Part shown: positions 23,778 through 31,474 of the stretch, in pieces | Layout of the letters: each line of letters begins with the position of its first letter | Position numbering within the stretch: position 1 is the first letter of the stretch | DNA from: Bacteroidota bacterium | Lineage (GTDB): Bacteria; Bacteroidota; Ignavibacteria; UBA10030; UBA8401 | DNA: 64,000 nucleotides | Reading direction: 5' to 3' | Assembly (NCBI GenBank): GCA_041658205.1 | Contig: JBBAAO010000001.1 | Location: 1,178,001 to 1,242,000, forward strand | The notes under the pieces: generated by a model | The model's database searches: none | What the model was told of the DNA's origin: nothing | What the model saw: only the letters and a program-made list of their open reading frames with translations | Translations under genes and position numbers: made by a program

Positions 23778-24917
23778 TTAAATTTTCGCCAGTGCTTGTT
23801 TCAAATCATCAATAAGATCTTCAACATCTTCAATTCCAACAGAAATTCTTACCAATCCATCTGTCACGCCGTTCTTTATTCTATCCGCCGCAGGAACTGA
23901 TGCATGTGTCATTGAAGCTGGATGGGAGATAAGTGTTTCTACTCCGCCGAGAGATTCAGCAAGTGAACAGATCTTGACCGCTTTTAAGAATTTTTTTGCA
24001 TTTCCAAGACTCCCTAAATCAAAGGAAATCATTCCGCCGAATCCTCGCATTTGTTTCTTCGCAAGTTCGTACTGTGGGTGATGTGATAATCCCGGATAGT
24101 TGACTTTTTTTACTTTCTTCTGTGCATCGAGCCATTGTGCAATTTCCATTGCGCTTTCACAATGTTGCCGCATTCTAACAGCGAGCGTTTTTGTCCCCCG
24201 CAGACAGAGCCATGCATCAAACGGGCTCATAATCCCGCCGGTTGCTTTTTGAAGGAAACGAAGTCGTTCTATTACTTTTTTATTGCTTGTGCCGACAAAT
24301 CCGCCAAGCATATCGCTATGACCGTTCAAATATTTTGTTACACTATGAATAACGACATCAATTCCGAGTTCAAGAGGCTGCTGAAGGTAAGGTGTGGCAA
24401 ATGTGTTATCAACAATAGAGAGGATTTTTCGTTCTTGAGCAAATTTTGCAATCGCCTTTAAGTCTGTGATCTTCATAGTCGGATTTGTTGGGGTTTCGAC
24501 GAAGATCATTTTTGTGTTTGGTTTGTATGCTTTGACGATGTTGTCGATGACTGTGGTATCGACAAAGTCGAACTGCAATCCGTAATTTTCCAGCACTAAC
24601 TTTCCGATGCGGTATGTTCCACCGTATACATCATTTGTTACAATAACATGATCCCCGGGATTCAATAAACGAAAAATAGCATCTTCTGCGGCCATACCAG
24701 AAGCAAATGCCATTCCTTCATCGGCATTTTCTAATGCAGCAATATTTTTTTCCAGAGCAGTTCGAGTAGGATTGGAAACACGGGAGTATTCGTATCCTTT
24801 GTTCTTTCCAAGTTCTTCCTGGACATATGTTGAGGTTAAAAAAACAGGCGTCATCACTGCGCCTGTGGATGGATCGGGAGATTGTCCGGCATGAACGGCT
24901 TTAGTCGAAAATTTCAT
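23778..24917 (-). CDS. Cystathionine gamma-lyase/synthase (Cys/Met metabolism PLP enzyme)
   Basis: This 379-residue enzyme of the Cys/Met PLP family carries the cofactor Lys195 in HSVTKYLNGHSDMLGG. Other signatures are PVFLTSTYVQEELGKNKGYE, YSRVSNPTRTALEKNIAALE, FASGMAAEDA, VYGGTYRI, VETPTNPTMKITDL and LAESLGGVETLISHPASMTH. Sequence alone does not separate cystathionine gamma-lyase from gamma-synthase. Because a cystathionine beta-synthase with CBS domains is encoded upstream in the same operon, gamma-lyase in reverse transsulfuration (homocysteine to cysteine) is the better guess. Its start overlaps the upstream 91-residue gene by 4 bases. Confidence 0.92.
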   Translation of the reverse strand: MKFSTKAVHAGQSPDPSTGAVMTPVFLTSTYVQEELGKNKGYEYSRVSNPTRTALEKNIAALENADEGMAFASGMAAEDAIFRLLNPGDHVIVTNDVYGGTYRIGKLVLENYGLQFDFVDTTVIDNIVKAYKPNTKMIFVETPTNPTMKITDLKAIAKFAQERKILSIVDNTFATPYLQQPLELGIDVVIHSVTKYLNGHSDMLGGFVGTSNKKVIERLRFLQKATGGIMSPFDAWLCLRGTKTLAVRMRQHCESAMEIAQWLDAQKKVKKVNYPGLSHHPQYELAKKQMRGFGGMISFDLGSLGNAKKFLKAVKICSLAESLGGVETLISHPASMTHASVPAADRIKNGVTDGLVRISVGIEDVEDLIDDLKQALAKI

Positions 24918-25189
24918 CGTTGAGTTCCTGTTGAAGGATAATTAGTAAAATCTTTTTCGGTGAGTTGATATTCTTCCAGAATCAATAACGCGTCTGAGGT
25001 TAATTTATGAGACCGCGCCCGTAAAAATCCTAAAACTGCTTCTTTTGATGTCACATGAGGACTTTTACGTGCCTCAGCGTATTTTTCTGCATGGGATTGG
25101 GAATTGCTTTTAATAATCGTCCGGAATGGATCACGGACGACGGAGACAAGTTTTTCCAAAGTATCGGATGCGTTTTTTTCCCACTGCAT
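24914..25189 (-). CDS. Small protein of the reverse transsulfuration operon, PCP_red-like
   Basis: This 91-residue protein has no signal peptide or membrane helix. The middle, with LVSVVRDPFRTIIKSNSQSH and AEKYAEARKSPHVTSKEAVL, resembles the PCP_red domain, the small helical domain at the C-terminus of light-independent protochlorophyllide reductase subunit B that also occurs as stand-alone proteins. That match is by eye and tentative. It lies between the cystathionine beta-synthase gene (13-base gap) and the gamma-lyase gene (4-base overlap), so it is translated with them. Its function is unknown. Confidence 0.7.
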   Translation of the reverse strand: MQWEKNASDTLEKLVSVVRDPFRTIIKSNSQSHAEKYAEARKSPHVTSKEAVLGFLRARSHKLTSDALLILEEYQLTEKDFTNYPSTGTQR

Positions 25190-25202
25190 AAATTACCGAA
25201 GG

Positions 25203-26591
25203 TTAGTGAGACATATATTCTAAAACGTCAAATCGGGTGACGATTCCGATTGGTTTTTCATGATCGGTGATAATGACCGCCGGTAATTTTTGCATGAAAT
25301 ATTTCACGGCTGTGTTGACATCCTCATTCATATGTATTTCGGGAAGAGAATGTTCCATCGCCGTTGTGACACTTTTATCAAAATTGGATGCATCATCGAC
25401 AACACTGGAGAGAAGATTTGATTCGGTGACAAGACCGATCGATTTTCCCTGATCAATAACCGGTAATTGAGAGATATTATGTTTTTTTATTAATTCAATT
25501 GCCTGACGAATGGTTTTTGATTTGTCGACGCTGATAAGATTCTGAAGCTCGGAATCTTTACTATCAAGAATGTATTTTAATGTAATCCGTTCCGGTTTTA
25601 AGAATCCGTTCTCACGCATCCAAACATCGTTATACATTTTGCTGACATACCTGCTGCCACTGTCGGGAAGGAGAATAACAACAATCGCGTCTTCCGGTAG
25701 ATTTTTGCAATATTCAAGCCCGGCATGAATTGCTGTACCGCTGGAGCCGCCAACAAAAATACCTTCTTCACGTGTCATTTTTCTTGCTGCTAAAAACGAT
25801 TCACGGTCATCTGCAATAAGCACTTCATCCACATAATTAAAATCCAATGTTTTCGGAATGTAATCCTGACCGATTCCCTCTATTTTATATGTTTTAAATA
25901 CCGGGTCGTATTTTTTCTTATAGAAGTATTCTTGAAGAATGGAACCTTTAATATCCACACCAATAATTTTTACGTTTGGATTTTTTTCCTTTAGATATTT
26001 TGCTGCTCCAGTAATAGTTCCGCCGGTACCGAGACCGCAGATAAAATAATCTATCTGGCCTCCGGTTTGTTCCCAAATTTCCGGTCCCGTAGTTTTATAA
26101 TGAGCTTCAGGATTTTTCGGATTTTCATATTGGTCAGCAAGAATGGAATTTGGAGTTTCACGTACTCGCTGTTTTGCAACTTCCGTATAACTTTCAGGTG
26201 ATTCGTGAGGTACAGCAGTAGGAGTAACAATCACTTCAGCGCCGAATGCGCGCAGGTTGCTGATTTTTTCCGCACTCATCTTATCCGGCATTGTAAAGAC
26301 AGTTTTATATCCCTTTACAGCTGCGGCAATGGCAAGACCCATTCCGGTGTTTCCCGAAGTTGATTCAACAATTGTCCCACCCGGTTTAATTTTGCCTGTT
26401 CGTTCTGCATCCTCAATAATTTCAATCCCAATTCTATCCTTCACCGATCCGCCAGGATTGAATGACTCTACTTTCACAAAAATGTGTGGTTTGAGTCCTT
26501 TGTTGATCTTTTGCAATTTAATCAATGGAGTATTCCCGATGGTCTCGAGAATATTGTTGAAGTATTTAATTTTTGATAAATCTTTAGACAT
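25203..26591 (-). CDS. Cystathionine beta-synthase with C-terminal CBS domain pair
   Basis: The start is the ATG at 26591 (462 residues), preceded by TTAGGA at a spacing of 5. A longer frame upstream lacks a site. The PLP domain has Lys51 in ESFNPGGSVKDRIG, the EIIEDAERTGKIKPGGTIVE segment, STSGNTGMGLAIAAAVKGY, the phosphate loop CGLGTGGTITGAAKYLKEKN and VGGSSGTAIHAGLEY. Two CBS motifs follow (SVDKSKTIRQAIELIKKHNI and TAMEHSLPEIHMNEDVNTAV) to the end EYMSH. It condenses serine and homocysteine to cystathionine, and the CBS pair may sense adenosyl ligands. It is the first gene of a three-gene operon with the 91-residue protein and the gamma-lyase-type enzyme. Confidence 0.93.
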   Translation of the reverse strand: MSKDLSKIKYFNNILETIGNTPLIKLQKINKGLKPHIFVKVESFNPGGSVKDRIGIEIIEDAERTGKIKPGGTIVESTSGNTGMGLAIAAAVKGYKTVFTMPDKMSAEKISNLRAFGAEVIVTPTAVPHESPESYTEVAKQRVRETPNSILADQYENPKNPEAHYKTTGPEIWEQTGGQIDYFICGLGTGGTITGAAKYLKEKNPNVKIIGVDIKGSILQEYFYKKKYDPVFKTYKIEGIGQDYIPKTLDFNYVDEVLIADDRESFLAARKMTREEGIFVGGSSGTAIHAGLEYCKNLPEDAIVVILLPDSGSRYVSKMYNDVWMRENGFLKPERITLKYILDSKDSELQNLISVDKSKTIRQAIELIKKHNISQLPVIDQGKSIGLVTESNLLSSVVDDASNFDKSVTTAMEHSLPEIHMNEDVNTAVKYFMQKLPAVIITDHEKPIGIVTRFDVLEYMSH

Positions 26592-26693
26592 GAAATTCCT
26601 AATTTTTAATAATATAGTTTTTTTGGTAAGGAGAATCAAGAAACGATCCCGGTAAATTCTTAAAAATTCAATATGTTACGGTAATTTCGTGCG

Positions 26694-26722
26694 TTGACTT
26701 AGCACCCCGTTTTTAGTAAATT
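26694..26722 (+). promoter_or_regulatory. Promoter of plsY and downstream genes
   Basis: TTGACT (26694-26699) and TAAATT (26717-26722) are separated by exactly 17 bases. The arrangement is the same as that upstream of psd. It lies 22 bases before the plsY start codon, in the divergent region between plsY and cystathionine beta-synthase. Confidence 0.7.
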
Positions 26723-26744
26723 AAACAAAGAAAGTGAGAACAAT

Positions 26745-27362
26745 TTGTCAGAATACCTCATCTCGTTTGTTGTCAGTTACTTTATCGGATCGATTCCTAC
26801 CGCATACCTTGTTGTGAAACAGACAACAAATGTTGACATTCGAATGATCGGTAGCGGGAATGTCGGCGGGCGAAATGCCCTTGAAGTGACAGGGAAAAAA
26901 TGGATCGGGATAGTTGTAACGTTGATTGATCTGTTGAAAGGGGTGGCGAGTATTTTAATCGCCGTAATGTTTTTTCAAGATCCATCCACTGCCGTTTCCG
27001 CTGCGATGTTTGGTTCTGTGCTCGGTCATTGTTATCCAGTGTGGTTGAAATTCCATGGCGGTAGAGGTTTAGCAACCGGAGCAGGTTCACTGTTGATAAC
27101 AAGCCCTTTGTGGGTTCCCATCTGGTTGGGGTTATATTTTGGCGCTGAAAAACTAACAAAAAATGTTCATGCGGCAAGTGTCATTGCACTTGTTGGATTA
27201 CCGTTGGCAATGTGGTTTGTTTCGGATCAATGGATGTTAAAAATTATCCCTCACTATTTTTCACCATCTGAATATGTTACTTCCACAAGTATGGTCATAG
27301 CAGTCTGTCTTTCCCGTCATATCGAACCGATAAAAGAATACTTCAATGAAAAACAAGTTTAA
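26745..27362 (+). CDS. plsY: Glycerol-3-phosphate acyltransferase PlsY
   Basis: This 205-residue membrane protein has five to seven hydrophobic helices. The start FVVSYFIGSIPTAYLVVK and the loops carrying the active-site motifs are clear: IRMIGSGNVGGRNALEVTGK in place of the usual GSGNxGATN, and GHCYPVWLKFHGGRGLATGA for the GHxFPxxLxFxGGKGVAT motif. PlsY transfers an acyl group from acyl phosphate to glycerol-3-phosphate, the first step of phospholipid synthesis. The start codon is TTG at 26745, 22 bases after a clear -10 box. It overlaps the htrA start by 17 bases. The GGRN variant of the first motif is worth noting. Confidence 0.92.
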   Translation: MSEYLISFVVSYFIGSIPTAYLVVKQTTNVDIRMIGSGNVGGRNALEVTGKKWIGIVVTLIDLLKGVASILIAVMFFQDPSTAVSAAMFGSVLGHCYPVWLKFHGGRGLATGAGSLLITSPLWVPIWLGLYFGAEKLTKNVHAASVIALVGLPLAMWFVSDQWMLKIIPHYFSPSEYVTSTSMVIAVCLSRHIEPIKEYFNEKQV

Positions 27363-28455
27363 TATTTTCCTCGCTATTGTTCTGTTGGTTGCAATTTCAG
27401 CCGCACAAAATATCAATGACGAAATTTCTACCTCCCGCCAAAATGCAATCACTCGAACGGTAGATTCTGTGAGTCCTGCTGTCGTTGGGATCAATGTCAT
27501 AGAAGTGCGCGAATACCGCGATCCGTTTGCAAATTTTTTTGGGAATGATCCGTTCTTTAATCAATTTTTCGGAAACCGAAATTACAAACAAGAAGTGAAA
27601 GGTCTTGGCTCGGGATTTATCATCTCGCCGGATGGGTATGTAATTACCAATGATCATGTTGCGGGGAATGCAAAAGAGATTACGGTAACATTGACCAATG
27701 GAAAAAAATATCAGGCAGCAATCATCGGAACAGATCTTATCACAGATGTTTGCTTGTTGAAACTCACCGCACAAAAAGGTGAAACATTTCCCTATGTGAA
27801 ACTTGGAAACTCCGATGATGTGTTGATTGGTGAGTGGGTAATTGCTCTCGGTAATCCGTTTGGGTTGTTTGATAATATTGATAAACCGATTGTTACAGTC
27901 GGAGTTATTAGTGCTAAAGGAATGAATTTGAGCGTTGATAACAATCGGTCGTACCGTGGATTGATCCAAACGGATGCGGTAATCAATTCCGGTAACAGCG
28001 GCGGTCCGCTGGTCAACAGTGTCGGTGAAGTTATTGGAATCAATACGCTGATCTACACAGGCGGGGTCAGCCAGGCATATATCGGATATGGATTTGCATT
28101 ACCAATCAACCGTGTTAAGACAATTGTTGACGAACTTCAACGAAAGGGAAAAGTGGAGCGCAATTTCTGGACTGGAATAGATGTTCGCCCGGTTGATGTG
28201 CAGATTGCGCGATATTTTGGTTTGAAACAAGCGCAGGGGATGATTGTCAGTGATATTCAAAAGAATAGTCCAGCAGAGCGAGCTGGTATTCTTATTGCAG
28301 ATATTATTGTTGAGATCAATGGTGAACGGATCATCAACAATGACAGTATGATGAGTATCATGCAGGAAAGTCGGGCAGGAGACACATGGAAAATTAAAAT
28401 TTATCGTGATAAAAAAATTATCAACGTTGACTTACCATTAGAAAAGCAAAAATAA
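27346..28455 (+). CDS. HtrA/DegP-type periplasmic serine protease with one PDZ domain
   Basis: The protein has 369 residues with a signal peptide or N-terminal anchor (MKNKFNIFLAIVLLVAISAA). The trypsin-like domain has the triad His104 (VITNDHVAGN), Asp134 (DLITDVCLLKL) and Ser218 (INSGNSGGPLVNSVGEVIGI). A single PDZ domain follows (about 265-365: GMIVSDIQKNSPAERAGILI). It should degrade or refold damaged envelope proteins. The aromatic-rich loop DPFANFFGNDPFFNQFFGNR after the first strand matches the LA loop region of DegP/DegS. The gene starts inside plsY and ends one base before purB, so the three genes are co-transcribed. Confidence 0.95.
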   Translation: MKNKFNIFLAIVLLVAISAAQNINDEISTSRQNAITRTVDSVSPAVVGINVIEVREYRDPFANFFGNDPFFNQFFGNRNYKQEVKGLGSGFIISPDGYVITNDHVAGNAKEITVTLTNGKKYQAAIIGTDLITDVCLLKLTAQKGETFPYVKLGNSDDVLIGEWVIALGNPFGLFDNIDKPIVTVGVISAKGMNLSVDNNRSYRGLIQTDAVINSGNSGGPLVNSVGEVIGINTLIYTGGVSQAYIGYGFALPINRVKTIVDELQRKGKVERNFWTGIDVRPVDVQIARYFGLKQAQGMIVSDIQKNSPAERAGILIADIIVEINGERIINNDSMMSIMQESRAGDTWKIKIYRDKKIINVDLPLEKQK

Positions 28456-29751
28456 ATGATAGCTCGATATACTCGCCCGGCAATGGGCAAAATATTTACG
28501 GATGATAACCGCTACGGAATATGGTTGGAAATTGAATTATTGGCATGTGAAGCTCAAGCAGAACTCGGAGCTATTCCTAAAGCATCGGTAAAAACCATTC
28601 GAGAAAAAGCAAAGTTCAACATCGATCGTATAAATGAAATCGAAGCGGAAGTGAAGCACGATGTGATCGCATTTCTTACAAGCGTTGGAGAATTTGTCGG
28701 TCCGGATTCGAGGTTTATTCATCTAGGCATGACGTCATCCGATGTTGTGGATACTGCACTCTCTGTGCAAATGAAACAAGCAGGGGAATTACTCTTAAGC
28801 GATTTATTAGAATTCAGTGATGTTCTCGCCCGTCGTGCAAAAGAATTTAAAATGACCGTTATGATTGGGCGTTCTCATGGCATCCATGCTGAACCGACGA
28901 CATTTGGTTTAAAACTCGCTCTTTGGTTTGATGAGACCAAACGTAACATCCAGCGACTGAAATCTGCAATTGCAACAATTTCTGTCGGACAAATTTCCGG
29001 TGCGGTCGGTACCTTTGCTCATCTCAGTCCTAAAATTGAAGAATATGTCTGTGCTGAACTCGGACTGAAACCAGCACTGGTCTCTACGCAGGTGATTCAA
29101 CGGGATAGGCATGCAGAATTTTTAACGACGCTTGCCGTGATTGGAAGTTCACTGGACAAATTCGCAACCGAAATTCGCCATTTGCAGCGGACGGAAGTTC
29201 TTGAAGCGGAAGAATATTTTTCGGAAAAACAAAAAGGCTCTTCGGCAATGCCGCATAAACGGAATCCGATCACCTGCGAACAGATCTCCGGACTTGCCAG
29301 AATACTTCGCGGTAATGCTCAAGCAGCACTGGAAAATGTTGCGCTATGGCATGAAAGGGATATTTCACATTCATCTGTAGAACGGGTGATTGTACCGGAT
29401 TCCTGCATTGTTCTTGATCATATAATAACGAAATTCACGAATATCATTGATACGCTGCTTGTGTATCCAGAGAATATGAAGCGAAATTTGGATATCACTC
29501 ACGGACTTTTGTATTCTCAACCGGTGCTTCTTGCCTTGGCGAAAAAAGGGATGAAGCGAGAGGATGCGTATCGAATTGTACAACGCAATGCAATGGAAGT
29601 ATGGAAATCGAAAAATAATTTCAAAGAAATGTTGAAAGCGGATAAAGAAGTATCAGCGGTATTGAATGATGCTGATCTTGAGGAAGCATTCGATCCGGAA
29701 AAAAGTTTAAATAACGTAGAATATATTTTTAAGAGAGTCGGGCTAGAATAA
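28456..29751 (+). CDS. purB: Adenylosuccinate lyase
   Basis: This 431-residue fumarase/aspartase superfamily enzyme has the flexible signature loop KGSSAMPHKRNPITCEQISG with the catalytic Ser. Other signatures are FIHLGMTSSDVVDTALSVQM, GRSHGIHAEPTTFGLKLALW and ISGAVGTFAHLSP. It catalyses two steps of purine synthesis, forming AICAR from SAICAR and AMP from adenylosuccinate. The ATG follows the htrA stop with no gap. The length and motifs match the shorter Bacillus/Thermotoga-type PurB. Confidence 0.97.
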   Translation: MIARYTRPAMGKIFTDDNRYGIWLEIELLACEAQAELGAIPKASVKTIREKAKFNIDRINEIEAEVKHDVIAFLTSVGEFVGPDSRFIHLGMTSSDVVDTALSVQMKQAGELLLSDLLEFSDVLARRAKEFKMTVMIGRSHGIHAEPTTFGLKLALWFDETKRNIQRLKSAIATISVGQISGAVGTFAHLSPKIEEYVCAELGLKPALVSTQVIQRDRHAEFLTTLAVIGSSLDKFATEIRHLQRTEVLEAEEYFSEKQKGSSAMPHKRNPITCEQISGLARILRGNAQAALENVALWHERDISHSSVERVIVPDSCIVLDHIITKFTNIIDTLLVYPENMKRNLDITHGLLYSQPVLLALAKKGMKREDAYRIVQRNAMEVWKSKNNFKEMLKADKEVSAVLNDADLEEAFDPEKSLNNVEYIFKRVGLE

Positions 29752-29772
29752 CACTTATTACAAAGGAATGAT

Positions 29773-31260
29773 ATGGCGCAAAAATTTCAGAATCTTATTA
29801 ATGGAAAATGGGTTGATGCACAATCCGGAAGAACATTTGAAAACCATAATCCTGCAAATTGGGAAGAGATAGTTGGAATATTTCCAAAATCGGGAAAGGA
29901 AGATGTTGACGAAGCAGTAAAGGCCGCACGCGCCGCATATGAAAAATGGCGATTGGTTCCGGCGCCAAAGCGAGGCGATATTATGAGAACAATTGGTGAT
30001 CTTCTGGTGAAACGAAAAGAAGAGATCGCTCGCGAGATGACGAGGGAGATGGGAAAAGTTCTTGCAGAAACACGAGGAGATGTTCAAGAAGGAATTGATA
30101 CAGCATATTATGCAGCAACGGAAGGGCGCCGTTTATTTGGTTATACAGTACCATCTGAACTTCCGAATAAATTTGCCATGTCCATCCGTGTTCCAATTGG
30201 TGTTGCAGGAATCATCACTCCATGGAATTTTCCAATGGCAATTCCAACGTGGAAAATGTTCCCGGCGATTCTCTCCGGCAATACATGCGTTTTTAAACCG
30301 GCAACAGATACACCGCGCACTGCTGATATGTTGGTTGAAATCATGATGGAAGCGGGACTTCCGGAAGGTGTCGTTAATATAGTGCATGGTGGTGGCGGAG
30401 AAGTGGGTAATGCAATTGTTTCTCATCTGGATGTTGACTTGATTTCTTTTACAGGTTCAACTGGTGTGGGTAAACAGATTACAAGGGATGCAGCGGAAAC
30501 ATTGAAACGTGTTTCCCTTGAACTGGGGGGAAAGAATGCACAAATCGTCCTTGCTGATGCGGACCTTGATCTTGCATTGGAAGCAGTTCTCTGGGGTGCA
30601 TTCGGTACCACCGGACAACGTTGTACAGCCACAAGCAGATTGATTCTTGAAGAAAAAATCTATGATAAATTTATGTCCATGCTTGTTGATCGTACCAACA
30701 AATTAAAACTTGGAGATGGACTCCTTGCCGATTCACAAGTTGGTCCATGCGTCAACGAAAGTCAGCGGAACACAGTTCAACAATATGTTGAAATCGGGAA
30801 AAAAGAGGGAGCAAAACTTGTTGCAGGTGGAAGTATCGCAACGGAAGGAGCTCTTTCCAAAGGATGGTTTCATCAACCGACAATTTTTGGCGATGTTACT
30901 CCGGAAATGCGACTTGCGAAGGAAGAAATTTTTGGACCAGTGCTTTCCGTTATTCGCGCCAAAAATTTTGAAGATTCTATCCGTATTTTGAATAATACGG
31001 AATATGGATTATCATCCTCCGTTTTTACGACAGATGTCAACAAAGCGTTTACGGCAATGCGTGACATTCAATCTGGAATTACCTATATTAATGCAGCAAC
31101 AATTGGAGCCGAAGCGCATTTACCGTTTGGCGGAGTGAAGAAGACCGGTAACGGTCATCGTGAAGGCGGATGGACGGTGTATGATTTTTATACGGAATGG
31201 AAAGCAGTCTATGTTGATTATTCCGGAAAACTGCAGCGTGCTCAGATAGATAATTACTAA
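29773..31260 (+). CDS. NAD-dependent aldehyde dehydrogenase, probably 2-aminoadipate semialdehyde oxidising
   Basis: This 495-residue aldehyde dehydrogenase has the catalytic Cys in FGTTGQRCTATSRLI, the Glu in VSLELGGKNAQIVLADADLD, and the nucleotide-binding FTGSTGVGKQI. The C-terminal segment EAHLPFGGVKKTGNGHREGG is that of dehydrogenases acting on semialdehydes of amino- or keto-acids. The next gene on the same strand is lysine 6-aminotransferase, whose product is 2-aminoadipate 6-semialdehyde. Oxidation of that product is therefore the favoured role, by inference from context. A REP-like palindrome separates the two genes. Confidence 0.9.
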   Translation: MAQKFQNLINGKWVDAQSGRTFENHNPANWEEIVGIFPKSGKEDVDEAVKAARAAYEKWRLVPAPKRGDIMRTIGDLLVKRKEEIAREMTREMGKVLAETRGDVQEGIDTAYYAATEGRRLFGYTVPSELPNKFAMSIRVPIGVAGIITPWNFPMAIPTWKMFPAILSGNTCVFKPATDTPRTADMLVEIMMEAGLPEGVVNIVHGGGGEVGNAIVSHLDVDLISFTGSTGVGKQITRDAAETLKRVSLELGGKNAQIVLADADLDLALEAVLWGAFGTTGQRCTATSRLILEEKIYDKFMSMLVDRTNKLKLGDGLLADSQVGPCVNESQRNTVQQYVEIGKKEGAKLVAGGSIATEGALSKGWFHQPTIFGDVTPEMRLAKEEIFGPVLSVIRAKNFEDSIRILNNTEYGLSSSVFTTDVNKAFTAMRDIQSGITYINAATIGAEAHLPFGGVKKTGNGHREGGWTVYDFYTEWKAVYVDYSGKLQRAQIDNY

Positions 31261-31275
31261 TACGAAAACTGTTAT

Positions 31276-31304
31276 TCTTGCCAAGGCTATAACCCTTGGC
31301 AAGA
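31276..31304. repeat. REP-like palindrome between the two lysine-catabolism genes
   Basis: Arms TCTTGCCAAGG (31276-31286) and CCTTGGCAAGA (31294-31304) are a perfect 11-bp inverted repeat with a 7-base loop and no T run after it. The CTTGGCAAGG core also occurs at 22655-22664. A second, 7-bp palindrome, CGTACAT (31372-31378) and ATGTACG (31386-31392), lies further down the same gap. Confidence 0.65.
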
Positions 31305-31474
31305 TCTTCTAACATCCCAATGCACATTCGCAGACAAAAATTTAAATTCTTGAAAGGGATCGATGGCCGTCCGTACATCGTGTCAATGTACGAGCATCAA
31401 GAATTTTACTGAGTTTCCTCATACTTTTTCTTCGCATTATTTTGTGTTATCCAAAAGTATGAAAGGAGACTTCA

